The position numbers and the translations under genes were made by a program. Of a stretch of DNA of 41,795 nucleotides, positions 1-7,296 are shown piece by piece. Every line of letters begins with the position of its first letter. Within the stretch, counting starts at the first letter, position 1. The notes below the pieces were generated by a model. The model worked only from the letters and a program-made list of their open reading frames with translations, searched no databases and was not told the origin of the DNA. Source of the DNA: Bacillota bacterium (GTDB lineage Bacteria; Bacillota; Negativicutes; Sporomusales; Sporomusaceae); contig JAEZVB010000070.1 in NCBI GenBank assembly GCA_023443285.1, positions 1-41,795 of the forward strand, written 5' to 3'.

Positions 1-140
1 GGTTTATCTTCAAATTCTTGCTGTACTAAGCGGCATATTTCTTCCTTACGTTCAAATAGAGTACCTTCCCAGGCGGCTTTCGCCACTTGGTAAAGAATTC
101 TTGGACGAATATTAAGGTCAGGAGGAGTGTTTTTTGACAT
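1..140 (-). CDS. 5' end of a minus-strand gene, possibly group B [FeFe] hydrogenase (partial)
   Basis: Only the first 46-47 codons are inside the window; the gene runs off the left edge. An ATG (complement of 138-140) follows an AGGTGAT ribosome site. The peptide begins MSKNTPPDLNIRPRIL and continues with a helical segment containing AKAAWEGTLFERKEEI. From memory, monomeric group B [FeFe] hydrogenases carry a similar N-terminal stretch (Arg-x-x-x-Leu, then Ala-x-x-Gly-x-Leu) before their cysteine clusters. No catalytic motif is visible here, so the family call is a weak inference. That a gene starts here is much more certain than what it encodes. Confidence 0.4.
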   Translation of the reverse strand, partial: MSKNTPPDLNIRPRILYQVAKAAWEGTLFERKEEICRLVQQEFEDK

Positions 141-336
141 AATTATCACCTATTCAACGTAATTTTTTATATCATTATATACTTTAAGGTTTTTTGTCGA
201 ATTTCTGTAATAGTGTATACAGTAATCTCGAAAATAATAACTAGGATTGGCAACAGTGGTAAAATGCAACGGTACTTTTGTTGTTTGTAGGATGAATGCT
301 GTGGGTTAAGGTTAAACTAAGCTACGAGGTGAACCT

Positions 337-570
337 ATGGAAAAAGTTTGTCCACTGTGCAATGCTCTACAGACAATTACAGAAACTTGTCCACGTTGTG
401 GTGCCTCACTCGTTGACGGAGGCGCGCTGAGTGGTTATCTTGGCCCATATAGTCCGTATATGGATGTTCAGGGGTTACCATTTTGCTCGGAAGGCTATTG
501 CGTACACCTAGTATATTGTCCGACATGCGAATATGATACAAGGCTTCCACTTGCCAGGGTGACAATTTAA
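337..570 (+). CDS. Small double zinc-ribbon-like protein, function unknown
   Basis: This 77-residue protein opens with CPLC (residues 5-8) and CPRCG (18-22), a classic pair of zinc knuckles, and has a third pair CPTC near residues 61-64 plus an isolated Cys at 50. A strong ribosome site (GAGGTG) lies 7-8 nt before the ATG. Short Cys-rich proteins of this type usually bind Zn(II) structurally; I do not recognise a named family. It lies 58 nt before the DUF1540 gene on the same strand with no terminator between, so the two may be co-transcribed. The shorter minus-strand frame over the same DNA lacks comparable motifs. Confidence 0.7.
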   Translation: MEKVCPLCNALQTITETCPRCGASLVDGGALSGYLGPYSPYMDVQGLPFCSEGYCVHLVYCPTCEYDTRLPLARVTI

Positions 571-628
571 TTGGCATAAAAGCTGAAAAAAGATAAATAC
601 TATAAAAAAATGAAGGAGTGAAACCTGT

Positions 629-1012
629 ATGTCAAATCCAATGGTTAAATGTAGTGTAGATCAATGTACTCATTATATGCATGTTGACCAATGTATGGCG
701 GCAAAAATTAGTGTCTATAATGATGAAATGAAAGGAACTTCAGGCAAGCCGCAGGATACCTTATGTAAGGCCTTTCACCACCGTAAAACAGTGGGAGATA
801 TGGTAGGTGCTTTCCATAATGCCAATATTGGTGGCACAATGACTGCTGCCTTTATGGATGGGACACAAATTACTCCAGCTGTGGAATGCTTTGTAAATAA
901 CTGCAAGTATTGGGATAATGGAAATTATTGCAATGCAGAAAATATTCACGTAGCTGGTCCCAATGCTTCTAAGACATCAGATACAGATTGTGAAACTTTT
1001 GAAGATAAATAA
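629..1012 (+). CDS. Protein with two DUF1540 cysteine-rich repeats
   Basis: The 127-residue product contains two copies of the DUF1540 pattern. The first (about residues 7-50) reads VKCSVDQCTHY...C...I.V...DTLCKAF. The second (about 84-125) reads VECFVNNCKYW...YC...I.V...SDTDCETF. Each copy has four cysteines spaced as in the family, which is common in spore-forming Bacillota and is thought to bind metal; its role is unknown. An insert of about 35 residues rich in Gly, Met and Ala separates the copies. The ATG follows GAAGGAGTG. A perfect 15-bp hairpin begins 48 nt after the stop. Confidence 0.85.
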   Translation: MSNPMVKCSVDQCTHYMHVDQCMAAKISVYNDEMKGTSGKPQDTLCKAFHHRKTVGDMVGAFHNANIGGTMTAAFMDGTQITPAVECFVNNCKYWDNGNYCNAENIHVAGPNASKTSDTDCETFEDK

Positions 1013-1060
1013 TTTTATTAATACAAAAATTTAATGAAAGTTTCTACACTTTCTTAAAAT

Positions 1061-1095
1061 AGATAATGCCGGAGCTATTTGCTCCGGCATTATCT
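1061..1095. terminator. Bidirectional hairpin between convergent genes
   Basis: AGATAATGCCGGAGC (1061-1075) and its exact complement (1081-1095) flank a 5-nt loop, a perfect 15-bp stem. It sits between the end of the DUF1540 gene and the end of the minus-strand DUF896 gene, two bases from the latter's stop. Neither side has a long T tract (TATTAG to the right), so termination may rely on stem strength. Confidence 0.75.
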
Positions 1096-1096
1096 A

Positions 1097-1306
1097 TTAG
1101 TGCTGGTTGTGGCAACCGCAATCACAATTTTTATCATGGTCGACTATTTCGATACAGTCAAGCTGTGCTTTTACCTGTGTTCTTATATTTTCAATATAAC
1201 GGCGTCGAAGTTCTGTCTGTTCAGCACGTTCGTCGTCAGTAAGGCTTGTTTCACGGCTTTTTTTTGCCAATGCATTTATTCTTGCTATCAGTTCAGGTGT
1301 TATCAT
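1097..1306 (-). CDS. DUF896 (UPF0291) family protein
   Basis: A 69-residue basic/acidic helical protein starting MITPELIARINALAKK and followed by the E-Q-x-E-L-R-R-x-Y-[IL] segment typical of the DUF896/YnzC family, a short two-helix fold found in Bacillota with no firm function (the B. subtilis relatives have been linked to the SOS region). The C-terminus is unusual: it ends in CDCGCHNQH, a Cys/His cluster that could bind a metal. The gene converges on the DUF1540 gene across a shared hairpin terminator. The plus-strand frame over the same DNA is hydrophobic, low-complexity shadow. Confidence 0.85.
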   Translation of the reverse strand: MITPELIARINALAKKSRETSLTDDERAEQTELRRRYIENIRTQVKAQLDCIEIVDHDKNCDCGCHNQH

Positions 1307-1487
1307 ACTAGTTTCCTCACTTTCTTGAAAAGTATATAAATTAACGGGAATATAAGCGTAAATTGCAAGATCCTTTGATGACTTAGGTTGTACTGTAAAA
1401 ATAGTAGCAAATTATTGACAAAGATGCAAGATGGAACGAAAATAATAGCAAGATATCTAATCAATAATTTAGCGAAGGTGGTAAGTT

Positions 1488-2246
1488 ATGAATAAATGGC
1501 GTTGTAATGTATGTGGGTACATTCACGAAGGGAAAGAGCCGCCAACGGAGTGTCCGGTTTGTGGTGTTGGCCCGGAGGAATTCACTGCTTATATAGAAGA
1601 GGATATACCCAAACAATCCGGAAAGCGTTGGAAATGCACAGTGTGCGATTATATTCATATAGGTGACACACCTCCAGAAAAGTGTCCCCTTTGTGGTGTT
1701 GGGTCAGAACTATTTATTTTGTTACTAGATGAGGTTATGGAACTGACTGCAGAGGCTGTGCTGGACGCCGGGATGGATACAGCAAACGCGGCTATGGATA
1801 AAATAACCTACGGCTTATATGTTGTTAGCTCAATTTACAATAATAAAGCTAACGGACAATGCTGTAATACGCTGTTTCAGTTAACAAGTAAGCCTTTGCG
1901 GGTGGCAGTATGTCTTAATAAAAACACCCTTACGCATGAGTATGTTATGGCAAGCGGTGTATTTACTGTATCTATGTTGGCTAACAATCAAAACGAAGCT
2001 GTCCGGCATTTTGGCTACCAATCTGGGAGAATTACCGATAAATTTGCGGGAGTGGAGAGTATTCCAGGAAAGAACGGTTGTCCCATTTTAAAAAAATGTC
2101 TTGCTTATATTGAAGCGCGTGTATTGCCAGATAAAATAGTTGATGTGGGGACTCATACATTATTTGTCGCGGATGTTACTGCAGGGAGAATGGTAGCAAA
2201 TCAGGAGGCACTAACATATAGTTTGTATAGGAGCAATAAAGGATGA
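1488..2246 (+). CDS. Flavin reductase with two N-terminal rubredoxin-like domains
   Basis: The 252-residue product has two rubrerythrin-type rubredoxin domains, each with C-x2-C, about 13 residues, then C-P-x-C-G: residues 5-25 (WRCNVCGYIH, CPVCGVG) and about 48-69 (WKCTVCDYIH, CPLCGVG). From about residue 95 comes a flavin reductase domain (MDKITYGLYVVSS, then LFQLTSKPLRVAV, LTHEYV, VFTVSML). The family resembles Hrb (high-molecular-weight rubredoxin) of anaerobes, which passes electrons from NAD(P)H through FMN to rubredoxin partners such as flavodiiron proteins. Hrb proteins I know have one rubredoxin domain at the C-terminus, so two N-terminal copies are notable. The ATG follows GAAGGTGG. 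The next gene, 34 nt on, is a pyridine nucleotide-disulphide reductase. Confidence 0.88.
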   Translation: MNKWRCNVCGYIHEGKEPPTECPVCGVGPEEFTAYIEEDIPKQSGKRWKCTVCDYIHIGDTPPEKCPLCGVGSELFILLLDEVMELTAEAVLDAGMDTANAAMDKITYGLYVVSSIYNNKANGQCCNTLFQLTSKPLRVAVCLNKNTLTHEYVMASGVFTVSMLANNQNEAVRHFGYQSGRITDKFAGVESIPGKNGCPILKKCLAYIEARVLPDKIVDVGTHTLFVADVTAGRMVANQEALTYSLYRSNKG

Positions 2247-2280
2247 ATGTATAGCAAAAACTAGCGTGAGGGTGATAGCT

Positions 2281-3195
2281 TTGTATGACTTGATCATTAT
2301 TGGCGGAGGCCCTGCCGGCATGACAGCTGCCGTATACACATCGCGTAAAAGGCTAAAGGCACTTATACTGACTAAAGAGTTTGGTGGTCAGCCTATGTGG
2401 ACAATGGATATTGAAAATTATATGGGCTATCAATTTATCACTGGTCCTGAACTTATGGAAAAATTTGATGAACAGGTAAGAAAATATCCTATTGATATAA
2501 AATTTGAGGAGGTTACTGATTTAATTCATAATATGGACGGGACCTTTAGTGTATTAAGTGATGGAAGAGAGTATCAGGCTCAGGCAGTTATCATTGCTTC
2601 CGGCAAACGGCCACGTCGTCTGGAGGTGCCTGGAGAAACGGAGTTTACCGGGCGGGGGGTAAGTTATTGCGCTACTTGTGATGGACCTTTATTTGCCAAT
2701 AAAAACGTAGCCGTTATTGGTGGCGGGAACTCGGCCTTACAAGCTGCTATCGAACTCAGTGGTGTAGCTGCTAAGGTTTATCTCATATCCTTACTTGGTT
2801 ATAATGCCGACCCCATTGTAATTGAGAAGATGAAAGTACTTGCACCGCCGGTTATTGAATTCAGAGGTTATACGACAACAGAAATCAAGGGATCGAATGT
2901 AGTAGAAAAATTGATTATTGTCAAAAATGATACAAAAGAGCAAACCGAACTTGCGGTACAAGGAATTTTTGTGGAAATTGGGCTATCACCTAACACGGAA
3001 TATTGTCAGAGCCTGCTTGATTTTAATGAATTTAGGGAAGTTGTTACCGACTGCCGCGCTCGAACTAACATTCCAGGTCTGTTTGCAGCCGGTGATGTCA
3101 CTAACGGCCCTGATAAGCAGATTGTTATTGCAGCCGGTGATGGTGCCAAGGCAGCTATGGTAGCCTATGAATATCTGTTGCATAAACAGATGTAA
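2281..3195 (+). CDS. Thioredoxin reductase homologue with AhpF-like cofactor motif
   Basis: A 304-residue FAD flavoprotein with the N-terminal dinucleotide motif GGGPAG, the redox pair CATCDGP near residue 132, and the C-terminal FAD motif GLFAAGDVT. The second nucleotide motif reads IGGGNSALQAAIELSG and is followed by VYLISLLGYNADPIV, not by the GGGDSA...HRRxxxRA signature of NADPH-type TrxB. That is closer to the NADH-using reductase portion of AhpF. I prefer the TTG at 2281 (LYDLIIIGGGPAG, with GAGGGTG 9 nt upstream) over the GTG at 2266, which would lie inside the ribosome site. With the upstream double-rubredoxin flavin reductase it probably forms a redox or oxidative stress pair. Partner (thioredoxin, glutaredoxin-like or peroxiredoxin) is not in the window. 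Confidence 0.85.
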   Translation: MYDLIIIGGGPAGMTAAVYTSRKRLKALILTKEFGGQPMWTMDIENYMGYQFITGPELMEKFDEQVRKYPIDIKFEEVTDLIHNMDGTFSVLSDGREYQAQAVIIASGKRPRRLEVPGETEFTGRGVSYCATCDGPLFANKNVAVIGGGNSALQAAIELSGVAAKVYLISLLGYNADPIVIEKMKVLAPPVIEFRGYTTTEIKGSNVVEKLIIVKNDTKEQTELAVQGIFVEIGLSPNTEYCQSLLDFNEFREVVTDCRARTNIPGLFAAGDVTNGPDKQIVIAAGDGAKAAMVAYEYLLHKQM

Positions 3196-3227
3196 AGGCC
3201 ATTTTATAATAAATGTATCCGCAGTTT

Positions 3228-3259
3228 AAAACACCTCTTATATGCAAGAGGTGTTTTTT
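3228..3259 (+). terminator. Rho-independent terminator after the reductase gene
   Basis: AAAACACCTCTT (3228-3239) pairs with AAGAGGTGTTTT (3246-3257) across a 6-nt loop, followed by further T residues. It ends the flavin reductase/thioredoxin reductase-like unit and separates it from the ACT gene. Confidence 0.9.
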
Positions 3260-3347
3260 CTATACATACACTTGGTTTTTTCCTAAAAATGAGTATAATA
3301 GTAAACATACCCTTAAGCAGATAATACATATTTTGGAGCGTGATACA

Positions 3348-3617
3348 ATGAAAACTGTCATAACAATTGTCGGGCAGGACCGCGTGGGCATTATTGCCAT
3401 GGTCAGTAACATTTTAGCGGAGAACAATGTTAACATTCTTAATATTAACCAGAATATCCTGGAAGGCTTTTTTAACATGGTTATGCTTGTCGACATGTCA
3501 CAAGCCATTATTAGTCTGAAAGATCTAGGACAACTATTAGGAGAAAAGGGCTCTGCTATGGGCCTGGATATTAAAGTCCAGCATGAAGATATATTCCGTG
3601 TAATGCATCGCGTATAA
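3348..3617 (+). CDS. ACT domain protein, UPF0237 family
   Basis: An 89-residue single ACT domain: KTVITIVGQDRVGIIAMVS at the start, then the NVNILNINQNILEGFFNMVM strand-helix pattern. UPF0237 proteins are stand-alone ACT modules presumed to bind a small ligand such as an amino acid. The ATG at 3348 has GGAG 9 nt upstream; an in-frame extension to 3213 reaches back into the preceding terminator and is not credible. It lies 42 nt before the UPF0210 gene, a pairing conserved widely in Bacillota and archaea, which implies a shared but still uncertain role. Confidence 0.92.
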   Translation: MKTVITIVGQDRVGIIAMVSNILAENNVNILNINQNILEGFFNMVMLVDMSQAIISLKDLGQLLGEKGSAMGLDIKVQHEDIFRVMHRV

Positions 3618-3659
3618 GTAAACCGTTCTAATCAGTTTTAAGCTTGGAGGCTACATGAC

Positions 3660-5018
3660 ATGTTCACAATGAAGGATGTTAATGAAACCAATCGAATGAT
3701 TGAAGAAAATAAACTCGATATCCGGACAATTACCATGGGGATAAGTTTGCGGGACTGTGGGCATCCGGATAGCAAGATTTTTTGCCAGAATATTTATGAC
3801 AAAATTACCCGTACTGCTGAGAAGTTGGTCAAAACAGGAGAAGATATTGAAGCAGAGTATGGCATACCTATTATTAACAAACGTATTTCAGTAACGCCGA
3901 TTGCTATTGCCGCTGAAAGCTGCCGCACTGATAGCTATGTTGATGTTGCCAAGGCGCTAGATGCTGCTGCAAAGGAAGTAGGAGTAAACTTTATTGGTGG
4001 TTTCTCGGCACTTGTCCAAAAGGGCTATACCACCGGAGACCGTATACTGATTCGATCTATTCCGGAAGCGTTGGATGTAACCGAGCGAGTATGCTCCTCA
4101 GTTAATTTGGGTTCGACTAAAGCCGGTATTAATATGGATTGTGTCCGTGAAATGGGCGAAATTATTAAGCTTACTGCAAATCGAACTAAAGACAGAGACG
4201 CGCTTGGGTGTGCTAAACTGGTAGTGTTTGCTAACGTACCTGAGGACAATCCTTTCATGGCCGGAGCTTTTCATGGGGTTGGTGAACCAGAGGTTACTAT
4301 TCATGTGGGCGTAAGCGGTCCAGGCGTTGTTAAACGGGCGCTGGAAGATGTACGCGGACGCGATTTTAGTGCTGTAGCTGAAACTATAAAACGCACGGCT
4401 TTTAAAATTACCCGTGTTGGCCAGTTGGTAGCTCAGGAAGCATCGCGGCGACTAGGATATCCGTTTGGCATTATAGATTTGTCATTGGCACCGACTCCGG
4501 CGGTTGGCGACAGTGTAGCGCACATCCTTGAAGAAATGGGATTGGAAAGCTGTGGGGCGCCAGGTACAACAGCAGCCCTAGCACTTTTAAATGATGCTGT
4601 AAAAAAAGGTGGCCTAATGGCATCGTCCCATGTAGGTGGACTTAGCGGAGCCTTTATTCCGGTCAGTGAAGATGCCGGCATGATAGCTGCTGTTGAATGC
4701 GGCAGTTTGACTTTGGAAAAGTTAGAGGCTATGACCTGCGTGTGCTCAGTTGGTCTTGATATGATCGCTGTTCCCGGCGATACTTCGGCTGCAACCATTT
4801 CGGCCATTATTGCCGACGAAGCGGCTATCGGCATGATTAATAATAAGACAACAGCTGTCAGGATTATTCCTGTACCTGGTAAAACAGTAGGGGATTCTGT
4901 TGAATTTGGCGGACTGTTAGGATATAGCCCAATTCTGGCTGTAAATAAGTTTAAATCAGATGACTTTATTGCCAGAGGTGGAAGAATCCCGGCGCCTGTT
5001 CGCAGCCTGACAAACTAG
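3660..5018 (+). CDS. PFL family protein, UPF0210 (DUF711)
   Basis: A 452-residue protein of the UPF0210 family, sometimes called PFL-like because its fold resembles pyruvate formate-lyase/glycyl radical barrel proteins, although no glycyl radical motif is evident. Recognisable segments are TITMGISLRDC near the start, NKRISVTPIA, GGFSALVQKG, GAFHGVGEPEV, VHIGV-type VSGPGVV, FGIIDLSLAPTPAVGDSVA, SSHVGGLSGAFIPVSEDAGM and the end EFGGLLGYSPI. Function is unknown. The ATG at 3660 has TTGGAGG 9 nt upstream. It is translated just downstream of the ACT gene and is probably in the same operon. A large structured inverted repeat begins 11 nt after the stop. Confidence 0.92.
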   Translation: MFTMKDVNETNRMIEENKLDIRTITMGISLRDCGHPDSKIFCQNIYDKITRTAEKLVKTGEDIEAEYGIPIINKRISVTPIAIAAESCRTDSYVDVAKALDAAAKEVGVNFIGGFSALVQKGYTTGDRILIRSIPEALDVTERVCSSVNLGSTKAGINMDCVREMGEIIKLTANRTKDRDALGCAKLVVFANVPEDNPFMAGAFHGVGEPEVTIHVGVSGPGVVKRALEDVRGRDFSAVAETIKRTAFKITRVGQLVAQEASRRLGYPFGIIDLSLAPTPAVGDSVAHILEEMGLESCGAPGTTAALALLNDAVKKGGLMASSHVGGLSGAFIPVSEDAGMIAAVECGSLTLEKLEAMTCVCSVGLDMIAVPGDTSAATISAIIADEAAIGMINNKTTAVRIIPVPGKTVGDSVEFGGLLGYSPILAVNKFKSDDFIARGGRIPAPVRSLTN

Positions 5019-5028
5019 TAGAAAAAAT

Positions 5029-5122
5029 ATAAGGCGAGATTGCCGCACTGCTGCTCGCAATGACCGGGTATGGGAATATCCCCTCAGTCATTATAAGCAA
5101 TAGTAAAGTAATCTCGCCTTAT
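5029..5122. repeat. 94-nt long imperfect hairpin between convergent genes
   Basis: The outer arms ATAAGGCGAGATT (5029-5041) and AATCTCGCCTTAT (5110-5122) are exact complements. Inside them TGCT(5052-5055)...AATGAC(5059-5064) pairs with GTCATT(5087-5092)...AGCA(5096-5099), and GGG/CCC (5072-5083) can close the apex. The element lies between the UPF0210 stop (5018) and the end of the minus-strand orphan gene (5162). It could be a complex terminator, a small structured RNA, or a REP/MITE-like palindrome. Confidence 0.7.
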
Positions 5123-5161
5123 TTGTGTTGTTACTTACTTAGGGGATGCTGACGTAGCTGC

Positions 5162-5476
5162 TTAGAACTTTTGATTTTCCTCCCGGTATTTTTTAATGGC
5201 AGTCAGTTTCTCTTCGGACGTTTGCTTTTTCAGCCAAAGCTCTTTAAATACAGTTGAATTCTTGAAACTAGCACTCCACTCAAAGGAATCGTCAGCCGTG
5301 TATAAGGCAAAGATGATTTCCTGGCCTGGGTTTTTCGGCATAATACCCTCAGTATCAGTTAGTAGGGCGTAAGGGCCTTCTGGTGTGAGTTCAATACCCA
5401 GCACCATTTGTCCGTCTTCGGTTTCAATTTCTTCAAAGCCCAGCGATTGGTACATTTCTAACAAATTGTCACTCAT
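5162..5476 (-). CDS. Hypothetical acidic protein
   Basis: A 104-residue soluble protein beginning MSDNLLEMYQSLGFEEIETE, with no cysteine and no membrane segment. The middle (GQEIIFALYTADDSFEW) looks like beta strands and the C-terminus is a charged helix. I do not recognise a family. The start is well supported: AAGGAGCTGATCAT lies just before the ATG. The gene is divergent from the DEAD-box helicase gene at 5624 and convergent with the UPF0210 gene. Codon usage looks like its neighbours, so I take it as real. Confidence 0.7.
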   Translation of the reverse strand: MSDNLLEMYQSLGFEEIETEDGQMVLGIELTPEGPYALLTDTEGIMPKNPGQEIIFALYTADDSFEWSASFKNSTVFKELWLKKQTSEEKLTAIKKYREENQKF

Positions 5477-5623
5477 GTATGATCAGCTCCTTATTATTGG
5501 TTGGTATTTTATGAAAAGGTATTACACTAGTTGGTGTTGAATTAGGGCATGATACAATTACAATACGATAATATGCAGATATATGACTAGCAGATTTGAT
5601 GACGGAGGTTGAATACATAGTAT

Positions 5624-6778
5624 ATGAAAAAAGACTTTGAACAATTAGGTTTAATAGCACCGTTAATGCAAGGGCTTACTAAGGCGGGTATTAGTGAACC
5701 TACAAGTATACAGATAGAAGCTATACCAAAAATTTTGGCAGGTAAAGATCTTATCGGCCAATCGCCGACTGGCACAGGTAAAACTCTGGCCTATCTATTG
5801 CCGCTTTTTCAAAAGATTGACACCGGCAAACGCGAAACACAAGTCTTTATTTTGGCACCAACCTATGAACTGGCGATACAGATTCAACGGCAGATTGAAT
5901 TGTTGACCAATAACTCCGGTTTGCCGGTAACGGCTGCCACCATTATTGGTGATGTTAATATTCAACGGCAAATCGATAAATTAAAGGAAAAGCCGCATAT
6001 CATTACCGGTTCGAGCGGGCGTATTCTCGAATTGGTGAAGAAGAAAAAAATAAACACCCAAACAATTAAGACCATTGTTCTTGATGAGGTTGACCGGTTA
6101 CTTGATGATAACAACACGGACAGTGTCAAAGCTGTTATCAAGACTACGCAAAGAGACAGGCAACTCATGGCTTTTTCGGCAACAGTGCCTAAGGCTGCGC
6201 TTGATCGAGTGTTAGAACTGATGAATAACCCTGAAAAAGTGCTATTGGAGCAAACTGAGGATGATAGTAACCCAGATATTGAACATATTTACTTTTTAGC
6301 GGATCAACGGGATAAGTTTGAGGAGTTGCGTAAAATTGTGCGGGCTTTGCCGATAGAAAGAGCACTGGTTTTTATCAATCGCAGCGATGATGTTGAACTA
6401 ACGGTAAACAAGCTTAACTATCATGGTTTGTCGGCAGCTGGTATTCATGGCAGCTTTAGTAAAGAAGATCGTAAAAGGGCAATGGATGGATTTCGTAATG
6501 GTAAAATTCATTTGCTGGTAGCCTCTGATTTGGCAGCGAGGGGTCTTGATATCCCCGGGGTAGATTTTGTTATTAATTTAGACCTGCCTGAAGACCCGGC
6601 CATCTATGTACATCGAACTGGGCGTACCGGACGGGCGGGGAGAAGTGGAGTAGCCATTTCACTTGTTTCACCACGAGAGGTCGCGCTGATTGCGCATTAT
6701 GAAAAATTGTTGAAGCTAACCATGCTTCAGAAAGAAATATCTCATGGGAAGATTTTTGCCAAAAAAAGCAGGAAGTAA
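5624..6778 (+). CDS. DEAD-box RNA helicase, YfmL-like, with variant motifs
   Basis: A compact 384-residue two-domain helicase with almost no tail. Motifs in order: Q motif GISEPTSIQ, I SPTGTGKT, Ia APTYELA, Ib TGSSGR (usually TPGR), II DEVD (usually DEAD), III SAT, IV ALVFINR, V ARGLDIPGVD, VI HRTGRTGRAGR. The SPTGTGKT motif, the DE-x-D box and the short length resemble B. subtilis YfmL (DETD box), a helicase linked to ribosome assembly. The ATG at 5624 is the only in-frame option because a stop precedes it; GGAGG is rather far (15 nt). A plausible promoter lies around TTGAAT (5537) and TACAAT (5559). Confidence 0.9.
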   Translation: MKKDFEQLGLIAPLMQGLTKAGISEPTSIQIEAIPKILAGKDLIGQSPTGTGKTLAYLLPLFQKIDTGKRETQVFILAPTYELAIQIQRQIELLTNNSGLPVTAATIIGDVNIQRQIDKLKEKPHIITGSSGRILELVKKKKINTQTIKTIVLDEVDRLLDDNNTDSVKAVIKTTQRDRQLMAFSATVPKAALDRVLELMNNPEKVLLEQTEDDSNPDIEHIYFLADQRDKFEELRKIVRALPIERALVFINRSDDVELTVNKLNYHGLSAAGIHGSFSKEDRKRAMDGFRNGKIHLLVASDLAARGLDIPGVDFVINLDLPEDPAIYVHRTGRTGRAGRSGVAISLVSPREVALIAHYEKLLKLTMLQKEISHGKIFAKKSRK

Positions 6779-6906
6779 ACCTGGATTAAGATAATGTGGT
6801 AATCCATAGCTAATCTTAATATTCCACACATTTATTATGATTCCTCTTACGTGAATTGATGGAAGAATTGCTAATAGGTATGGTAAAATGTCATGAGGAG
6901 AAATCC

Positions 6907-7296
6907 ATGAAGACAAATATAATAATATTGATAGTATTGCTGATAGTATTACTCGCTGTCAGTGCTGGTTGCAACGATACCAACGCCAGCCGAGGAGGAA
7001 TTAGTATGACTACCGAGGAAGCACTTTCCTTATGGCAGGACGGAAAGGCTGTAATTATTGATGTGCGTACCCCTAAAGAATATCAGGAAGGTCATATTCC
7101 GGATGCGCCGCTTATTCCGCTAGATCAACTAGAAAGTCGCATAGAAGAGGTGCCGAAAGATAAAAGGGTGCTTCTTATTTGTCGTAGCGGCAGAAGAAGT
7201 GCTCAGGGGACAAGCCTGCTGAGAAGTAAGGGATTCGAGCAAGTCGAAAATATTGAGGGCGGCATGCTTGCTTGGCGCGGACCGGTGGTTAAGTGA
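6907..7296 (+). CDS. Rhodanese-domain lipoprotein
   Basis: The 129-residue protein starts with a Lys-bearing, very hydrophobic signal segment ending in VSAGC, a plausible lipobox with Cys at about residue 18, so it is probably anchored outside the membrane. The rest is one rhodanese domain: IDVRTPKEYQEGHIPDA, then the active-site loop CRSGRRS, and a C-terminal GGMLAWRG. Rhodaneses carry persulphide sulphur on the active-site Cys. The ATG at 6907 has GAGGAGAA 6 nt upstream, better than the upstream ATG at 6856. Its TGA overlaps the GTG start of topB, implying translational coupling. Confidence 0.9.
   Translation: MKTNIIILIVLLIVLLAVSAGCNDTNASRGGISMTTEEALSLWQDGKAVIIDVRTPKEYQEGHIPDAPLIPLDQLESRIEEVPKDKRVLLICRSGRRSAQGTSLLRSKGFEQVENIEGGMLAWRGPVVK

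Noticed and set aside
1079..1339. 86-residue plus-strand frame over DUF896
   Set aside because: It is hydrophobic, has no ribosome site at its ATG, starts within the terminator hairpin and lies opposite a recognised DUF896 gene.
3213..3347. 45-residue N-terminal extension of the ACT protein
   Set aside because: It is coded by the upstream terminator and spacer; ATG 3348 has the ribosome site and the conserved beginning.
4433..4834. 133-residue minus-strand frame inside UPF0210
   Set aside because: Ala/Ser/Pro-rich shadow of a conserved gene with no ribosome site.
6785..6820. 8-bp inverted repeat ATTAAGAT/ATCTTAAT after the YfmL-like gene
   Set aside because: AT-rich, long loop, no T tract and competing pairings; not enough to call a terminator.
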